Source: Minisyncoccota bacterium (GTDB taxonomy: Bacteria > Verrucomicrobiota > Lentisphaeria > Oligosphaerales > MVZH01). Taken from it: a stretch of 11,730 bases of DNA. Numbering within the stretch: the first letter of the stretch is position 1; the number at the start of each line of letters is the position of its first letter. The stretch spans positions 1-11,730 of the forward strand of contig JAIPIM010000105.1 in NCBI GenBank assembly GCA_021734725.1. Reading direction: 5' to 3'. Shown in pieces: positions 7,404-11,730 of this stretch. Below the pieces are notes generated by a model. That model worked only from the letters and a program-made list of their open reading frames with translations. It had not been told where the DNA came from and ran no database searches. The position numbers and the translations under genes are program-made.

Positions 7404-8768
7404 CTATCTGCCTTTCGTTGTCCGAAAGCAATTTCCTATCAGTAAACCATAGGGCTCAAGCGATAATTGCATTGTTTTGCCGGATGTTGCGCAGGAAACG
7501 CCGCGCTCCAGAATGGTGGTGAAACGTTTGGGAGTTACTTCCTTGATATTCACCTTGATGGCGCGATTTCGGGTATTGACAGCAAAAACAATCCGTTTGT
7601 CGCGATATTCACGCGCAAAAGCGATGATGTTGTCAGGTTGATCGTGATCCAGCCAGACAGTATTGCCGTATATCAGTGGTGGGGTGGAACGCCGCAAGGC
7701 GACAAGTTGTTTAACGAATTGCAGGCGGTTGATTCCCTTCCGGGTCAAGGCATTGGCCCAGTTGATGGCCAGGCCGCCGAAGTCCCGGTTTGAATAAATG
7801 CTGTGCCGATGGTCGTCGGCGATTTCGACGCCATTGTAAAGGAACGGGACACCATCCACAGCGAAAATTACGGCCAGGATCGCCTCAACTGCTTCCCCGC
7901 CAATGGAGTTCTCGGGATTCTCGTGGTCATTGGCCCAGTCATGATTGTTCATCATGCGAATAAAGCGCGCGCCGGGAGGGTAAGATGACAGTTCAGTACC
8001 ACAGACATAGTCCCGGAGTTTTGCGGCGCTTTCGCCAAGTTCAAAAATTTCGTGACGCAATATCCAACCCCATTTCACGCCATAATTGAGGTTATAAGCT
8101 TTCAGCTGACACTCGCGGCGATCACTTTCCGCCAGCATAACGATATCCGGGCGGATGCGTTCCAGGCGGTCGCGCGCCTCCTCCCAGAAATCGATTGGCA
8201 CGACCCGTTCCATATCGGTGCGATAGCCATCCACGCCGAATTCACGAACAAAATATTCCATGTTGCCCATGAAATACTCGCGGGCGGCACGAGACTCGAA
8301 ATTAATATAAGGGAAGTGGTATGAGGTATAACGAATGCTGCCGTTGGGACGGCGCTGAATGAAATCCGGATGCTCTTCAATCAGATTGCATTTTGGCCCG
8401 CAATGCCCGTAAACCAGATCAAGCATAACGCGAATGTCCAGCGCATGCGCCTGTTCAACAAACGCGCGGAAATCTGCATCAGTACCATACTCCGGATCAA
8501 TCTTATAATAATCCTTGACCCGGTAGGGATTCCGGGGATTATTGAAACCGGATATTTTCTGACGCTCACTCCAGTAACGTAGTGACGGAGAATCATCAGC
8601 TTCGACAATCGGGCAGAGATAGACGAAATCCACGCCGGTGTCGGCCAGGTGGGGCAATAACCTGGTCGCGCGTTCGAGGGTGCCTTCCGGTGTGAATGGT
8701 CTCAGAAACATTTGATAAATGACGGATTGCGCGAGAAAGTCTGGGGATGTGCGAGCTGGGGTGTCCAT
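7404..8768 (-). CDS. GH13 alpha-amylase-family enzyme, cytosolic
   Basis: A 454-residue barrel enzyme acting on alpha-glucosidic bonds. All four GH13 regions are visible: region I DLVYGH (117-122), region II GVDGYRTD with nucleophile D185, region III MLAESD with acid/base E214, and region IV MMNNHD with D277. Region I carries glycine where asparagine is usual before the histidine. The N-terminus SVIYQMFLRPFTPEG is typical of the barrel start. A short C-terminal beta domain follows from about residue 370. There is no signal peptide, so the substrate is probably an intracellular maltooligosaccharide, glycogen or trehalose-like sugar; hydrolase versus transferase activity cannot be told. The ATG at 8768-8766 follows AAGG with 8-base spacing. 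It starts 91 bases after the SUMF1-domain gene. Confidence 0.92.
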   Translation of the reverse strand: MDTPARTSPDFLAQSVIYQMFLRPFTPEGTLERATRLLPHLADTGVDFVYLCPIVEADDSPSLRYWSERQKISGFNNPRNPYRVKDYYKIDPEYGTDADFRAFVEQAHALDIRVMLDLVYGHCGPKCNLIEEHPDFIQRRPNGSIRYTSYHFPYINFESRAAREYFMGNMEYFVREFGVDGYRTDMERVVPIDFWEEARDRLERIRPDIVMLAESDRRECQLKAYNLNYGVKWGWILRHEIFELGESAAKLRDYVCGTELSSYPPGARFIRMMNNHDWANDHENPENSIGGEAVEAILAVIFAVDGVPFLYNGVEIADDHRHSIYSNRDFGGLAINWANALTRKGINRLQFVKQLVALRRSTPPLIYGNTVWLDHDQPDNIIAFAREYRDKRIVFAVNTRNRAIKVNIKEVTPKRFTTILERGVSCATSGKTMQLSLEPYGLLIGNCFRTTKGR

Positions 8769-8859
8769 TAACTTTTCCTTATCCTGTTCTTATTCCCGAA
8801 AGAACTCATCAGCGCTTCGATGCTTTCACTGGCAAGAGCCTTTCCAGTAAGTTCCGGGC

Positions 8860-9981
8860 TCACTCAGCATCCCTCGCGGGAGTAACGACCTCCGACGCGC
8901 CCGGCGGCGGTATGACGCGTAACAGGCGAAAGCCGAGCATATTTCCGTGCGACGTGGGGGTCAGCCGACTGCGGCTGGCAGCGCGACAATCCTCCGGATA
9001 GATCCACCAGTTGCCGCCGCGAACCGAGCGCCATTCCCCGGCAAGGTTCACACCGACAGGGCTGTCGGGATACGCCCTGAACACATCCTGGCACCACTCC
9101 CAGACATTGCCGAGCATATCGTACAAGCCCCAGGCGTTGGGACGGAAGGACGCCACCGGTGCCGTCCGATCGCCGCTGTTCTCGGCATAACACTCGAACA
9201 TCTCCATGCGTTGCGGTGTTTCTCCGAAATAGTAAGGTGTCCGCGTACCTGCGCGACAGGCATACTCCCACTCGCCTTCGGTCGGAAGACGGTAGGCCCA
9301 TCGCGGGACACCTTCATGCTCACACAGCGCGGCAATAAACTCCTTGCAGTCATTCCAGGTCACCTCTTCAACGGGCCGCTGCGCGCCGCTGAAGCGCGAA
9401 GGATTCGTCGGCATCAAAGCCTCCCATTGGGCATTCGTCACCTCGGTAACCGCAAGGTAAAACGGCTGACGAATCGTTCGGACGTGCTGGTTCTCCCCCT
9501 TCCAACGTCCTTTCTCGTCATCGGGACTTCCCATGAGGAAGGCCCCCTGAGGAATCAACCGGAAATGGATCCCCAGGGAATTGGCGACCTCTATCGGCAG
9601 TTTACGCTGCTCGGAGACAACCTTCTGCGCGGCCTGAGCAGCGCGACTGCCGTCCGCCAAGTCCTCGGCGTAAGGCAGGTAAGCGGGGATGACTTCATGC
9701 AGTCCCGGCAATACCAATGCATCATGTTCCAGAGGTTTAACCAACTCCCCTTGTGGAACATCCGAATGCTGTTCGGCAATTTCACGGGCCTTTCTGCGTG
9801 CCTGCCAGGGATAGATAACGAAATACTCAAGCGCAGCGGCCAGCACGATAATTTCGGCGATCCAAATGGCGATTCGGAGTTTGGAAGGATGTTTGCTGTT
9901 ACGACGTTCCTGGGCTTCCCGGCCCGCCTCTTGCTGTTCGTGAATTTCGCGCGCACGCTCCTGAAGTTCTGAAAGTTTCAC
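8860..9981 (-). CDS. Membrane-anchored SUMF1/FGE-fold protein, probably not a formylglycine enzyme
   Basis: A 373-residue protein. Residues 1-30 are a charged helix, residues about 36-57 form one membrane segment, and residues about 136-356 are a SUMF1 (formylglycine-generating enzyme) fold. Fold signatures include GAFLMGSP (146-153), RLPTEGEWEYACRAG (231-245), GLYDMLGNVWEW (285-296), RGGNW (321-325) and the final LGFRLLR (349-355). In true aerobic formylglycine enzymes two cysteines follow RGGS; here the first position is I327 and only the second, C332, remains. No sulfatase gene is in view. It starts with GTG 6 bases after the permease stop, with AAGGA upstream, so it is probably translationally coupled to it. 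A structural, binding or regulatory envelope role is a guess. Confidence 0.88.
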   Translation of the reverse strand: MKLSELQERAREIHEQQEAGREAQERRNSKHPSKLRIAIWIAEIIVLAAALEYFVIYPWQARRKAREIAEQHSDVPQGELVKPLEHDALVLPGLHEVIPAYLPYAEDLADGSRAAQAAQKVVSEQRKLPIEVANSLGIHFRLIPQGAFLMGSPDDEKGRWKGENQHVRTIRQPFYLAVTEVTNAQWEALMPTNPSRFSGAQRPVEEVTWNDCKEFIAALCEHEGVPRWAYRLPTEGEWEYACRAGTRTPYYFGETPQRMEMFECYAENSGDRTAPVASFRPNAWGLYDMLGNVWEWCQDVFRAYPDSPVGVNLAGEWRSVRGGNWWIYPEDCRAASRSRLTPTSHGNMLGFRLLRVIPPPGASEVVTPARDAE

Positions 9982-9987
9982 AGATCG

Positions 9988-11163
9988 TCACCGTCCTTTA
10001 TAGACCTCTCGTATCCCCCACGCGATGAAGCACAGCGGAGGGACTGCGCCTGCAATCACTGGCGGCAGGAAGCCGTATTTACCGAGCACCACGCAGGCTT
10101 GTGTAACGACATAATACAGGACCATGATTCCAACGGCAAATGCGACCCCGCGCAACGCACTGGCGCCATGCCGTCCCACGGCAAGCCCAACGCCGAACAG
10201 GGTTGCCACGATGCAACTCAGCGGGAACGCCAACCGATACCAGATCATTGTTTCGAATACTGCCTTTGTGCTGTCCGGCAGGCCTGGATTCGTCCGGAGT
10301 ATCCCCATCATTTCAACCGTTGACAATTCCTCGACCGGCCTGAGGCTGTTGAAAATTTCGCGCGGATCTTCAGTCAGTTCCTCGTTGACATAATGTTGCA
10401 ACTCTTCACGGCTGACAGGCAGGGAATCGCCCTTGGCATACTCCCAAATGGTGACAGTGTAAAAATGCCAGCGGCCGCCGGCATAGACTGCACGGTCCGC
10501 TCGCAGCTCCCACTTCATCCGCTTTCCCCCCGGCGCAAACTGTTTTACCGAGACCCCGCGCTGGGCACCCGCACGGCTGAAGCTTTCGAAAAACCAGTTT
10601 CGATTGGCCTTGCCATTCCGGAAAGCAAGGCGTTCGGGCTCGGTCTCATACGCTTCTTGTTCCCCGAGCAGCCGGGCCCGCAAGGATTCGGATCTCGCCA
10701 GCGCGTCAGGCCCCACATCCTCGTTGATCCAGAAAACCGCGCCGGCCACCACTATGCTTGTCACCCATATAGGCAGGCACGACTGTACGACGGAGATGCC
10801 GGAGGCACGCAACGCCGTAATCTCCCAATGCCTGCCCAGAATGTTGATGGTAAATGTCACGGCAAGCAGGATGGACATGGGCAACACATTGATGATATTC
10901 AGCGGTTGTCGGGCAAGAAAGTACACGAGGGTACCGGCAAGCGGTGATTTGGCATCCAGGAAATCGGGTAGATCGTCGAAGATATCCATCACCAGAAACA
11001 GCATGAAGAAACCGACAATGCAGCATGCCAGCGGCACAAGATATTGTCGCGAAATATACCCAAACAGCGTCCAGGAAAGCCTGCGGGACGGTACTGAAAA
11101 TGGTGCTGACACAACCCTGCCTTTGATCCAATGAATAATCCTTGTCCCGAACCTTGCCTCCAA
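9988..11163 (-). CDS. LptF/LptG-family lipopolysaccharide export permease
   Basis: Inner-membrane permease of the YjgP/YjgQ family, which with the LptB ATPase extracts lipopolysaccharide and passes it to LptC. The layout is typical: N-terminal membrane segments (about 41-60, 75-107 and 127-145), a soluble periplasmic jellyroll-type region (about 150-300), then C-terminal segments (about 306-328, 336-360 and 366-384). LFGYISRQYLVP (33-44) matches the usual N-terminal start, and EITALRASGIS (114-124) is the family's coupling-helix region. LptF and LptG normally come as a pair, but only one is visible, and I cannot say which it is. The start is uncertain: the TTG at 11163 gives 391 residues, while a GTG at 11112-11110 gives 374 and fits family length better. 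Neither has a good ribosome site. Confidence 0.9.
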   Translation of the reverse strand: MEARFGTRIIHWIKGRVVSAPFSVPSRRLSWTLFGYISRQYLVPLACCIVGFFMLFLVMDIFDDLPDFLDAKSPLAGTLVYFLARQPLNIINVLPMSILLAVTFTINILGRHWEITALRASGISVVQSCLPIWVTSIVVAGAVFWINEDVGPDALARSESLRARLLGEQEAYETEPERLAFRNGKANRNWFFESFSRAGAQRGVSVKQFAPGGKRMKWELRADRAVYAGGRWHFYTVTIWEYAKGDSLPVSREELQHYVNEELTEDPREIFNSLRPVEELSTVEMMGILRTNPGLPDSTKAVFETMIWYRLAFPLSCIVATLFGVGLAVGRHGASALRGVAFAVGIMVLYYVVTQACVVLGKYGFLPPVIAGAVPPLCFIAWGIREVYKGR

Positions 11164-11334
11164 CCCGATTTCATTTGACTATCGTTTTCAACAGGCTCCG
11201 GGACAGCGTTTGCGCAAGCCATCCCGCAGGACGACTGTGCGGACTTCTCACATTACCATAACATAGCTGGATTTGCGGATTACGCATAAGTCACCGCGGA
11301 ACAGGAGCCCTGGAAAACTAATATTCAATGAGGG

Positions 11335-11362
11335 TTTGCAATCTTTAGACCCGACGTATAAG
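11335..11362 (+). promoter_or_regulatory. Candidate sigma-70-like promoter for GcvH-like gene
   Basis: TTTGCA at 11335-11340 and TATAAG at 11357-11362 are separated by 16 bases, a weak -35 and a fair -10. They precede the GcvH-like ATG by about 85 bases. No equally good promoter was found for the opposite permease gene in the shared region 11164-11446. Confidence 0.35.
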
Positions 11363-11370
11363 ATTCTTAT
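11358..11370. promoter_or_regulatory. 13-base palindrome ATAAGATTCTTAT over the candidate -10 box
   Basis: ATAAGA and TCTTAT are perfect arms around one central base. The site overlaps the candidate -10 element and the probable transcription start of the GcvH-like gene, a typical place for a repressor to bind. It is AT-rich, so chance occurrence is possible. Confidence 0.3.
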
Positions 11371-11446
11371 CATAAAATGACCGGCAGTAAATTCGACAAC
11401 GAGGCGAACCAAATCGGAAGCGCCATAAAAAGGAGCGTAGTCGATT

Positions 11447-11730
11447 ATGCTCGAATGCCCTGAACACTTGCTGTACAGTGTTACACATACCTGGGTGCAG
11501 ATTATAGATGACGAAGCGAACCTCGCACGGGTGGGTATTACGCATCATCTGCAGGAGGAACTGCCCGAGATTCTCAGTGTCGATCTGCCCATGGACGGCG
11601 ATGAACTGGAGATCGATAACCCTTGTATGCACCTTCACCTTGAAGGCGACACAATCACCGAGGTCTGCAGTCCGCTGACCGGACGCGCCGTAAGCATCAA
11701 CCGCGACGTCTTGGACAATCCCGACCTGAT
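11447..11730 (+). CDS. GcvH-like lipoyl-domain protein lacking the lipoyl lysine (3' end cut off)
   Basis: The first 94 codons plus two bases are visible. The protein resembles glycine cleavage H protein along its length: YSVTHTWV (10-17) for the usual HEW start, VGITHHLQEELPEI (29-42), VDLPMDGDELE (45-55), then SPLTGRAVSINRDVLDNPDL (75-94). The place of the family's VESVKA lipoylation motif is taken by LEGDTI (65-70), with threonine where the modified lysine should be; in fact no lysine occurs anywhere in the visible part. Flanking family motifs stay in frame on both sides, so a frameshift is unlikely. The ATG at 11447 follows AGGAG with 11-base spacing. It is transcribed away from the permease. 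A normal role as shuttle of the aminomethyl group is improbable; a binding or scaffold role is possible. No gcvT or gcvP is in view. Confidence 0.82.
   Translation, partial: MLECPEHLLYSVTHTWVQIIDDEANLARVGITHHLQEELPEILSVDLPMDGDELEIDNPCMHLHLEGDTITEVCSPLTGRAVSINRDVLDNPDL

Noticed and set aside
6835..7431. Minus-strand open frame (198 codons) across the GH13-M50-like junction
   Set aside because: Out of frame with, and overlapping, the hydrophobic HELTH protein, which has a better ribosome site and a coherent membrane pattern.
8947..9972. Long plus-strand open frame (341 codons)
   Set aside because: Lies wholly antisense to the SUMF1-domain gene, whose product has clear family motifs; the antisense product has no recognisable domain.

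Overview
The window reads as a gram-negative bacterial chromosome segment, moderately G+C-rich by eye. An LptF/LptG-type lipopolysaccharide-export permease implies an outer membrane. A SUMF1-domain protein, a GH2 beta-mannosidase-like enzyme and a GH13 enzyme beside MetX/MetW would fit the Planctomycetes-Verrucomicrobia-Lentisphaerae-Kiritimatiellota group, but that placement is inference from gene content only. No mobile element, CRISPR array, tRNA or rRNA is visible.

Ten recognisable genes lie head to tail on the minus strand and fill almost the whole window. In transcription order they are: an LptF/G permease (11163-9988); a membrane-anchored SUMF1/FGE-fold protein starting 6 bases later (9981-8860); a cytosolic GH13 enzyme (8768-7404); a multi-pass membrane protein with a zincin motif, M50-like (7250-6513); metX (6441-5263) and metW (5266-4628), overlapping as GTGA; feoA (4603-4361) and feoB (4364-2616), overlapping as ATGA; a diiron ferritin-like protein (2406-1888); and a GH2 beta-mannosidase-like gene (from 1666, running off the left edge with its C-terminus missing). 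At the right edge one gene points the other way: a GcvH-like protein (11447 to the edge) whose lipoyl-lysine site has no lysine.

Three functional blocks are readable. metX-metW make O-acylhomoserine for methionine synthesis. feoA-feoB import ferrous iron, and the following ferritin-like diiron protein probably handles or detoxifies iron. The permease and its coupled SUMF1 protein suggest an envelope unit. The two glycoside hydrolases lack signal peptides and probably act on intracellular oligosaccharides. No convincing intrinsic terminator was seen, so long read-through transcripts are possible.

No gap exceeds 300 bases. The largest are 11164-11446 (divergent promoter region), 1667-1887 (GH2 leader with two inverted repeats) and 2407-2615 (possible small ORFs between feoB and the ferritin-like gene). 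The items most worth a second look are the lysine-less GcvH-like protein, the SUMF1 protein lacking one catalytic cysteine, the variant short FeoB and the inverted repeats before the GH2 gene. I see no obvious wholly new multi-gene system.
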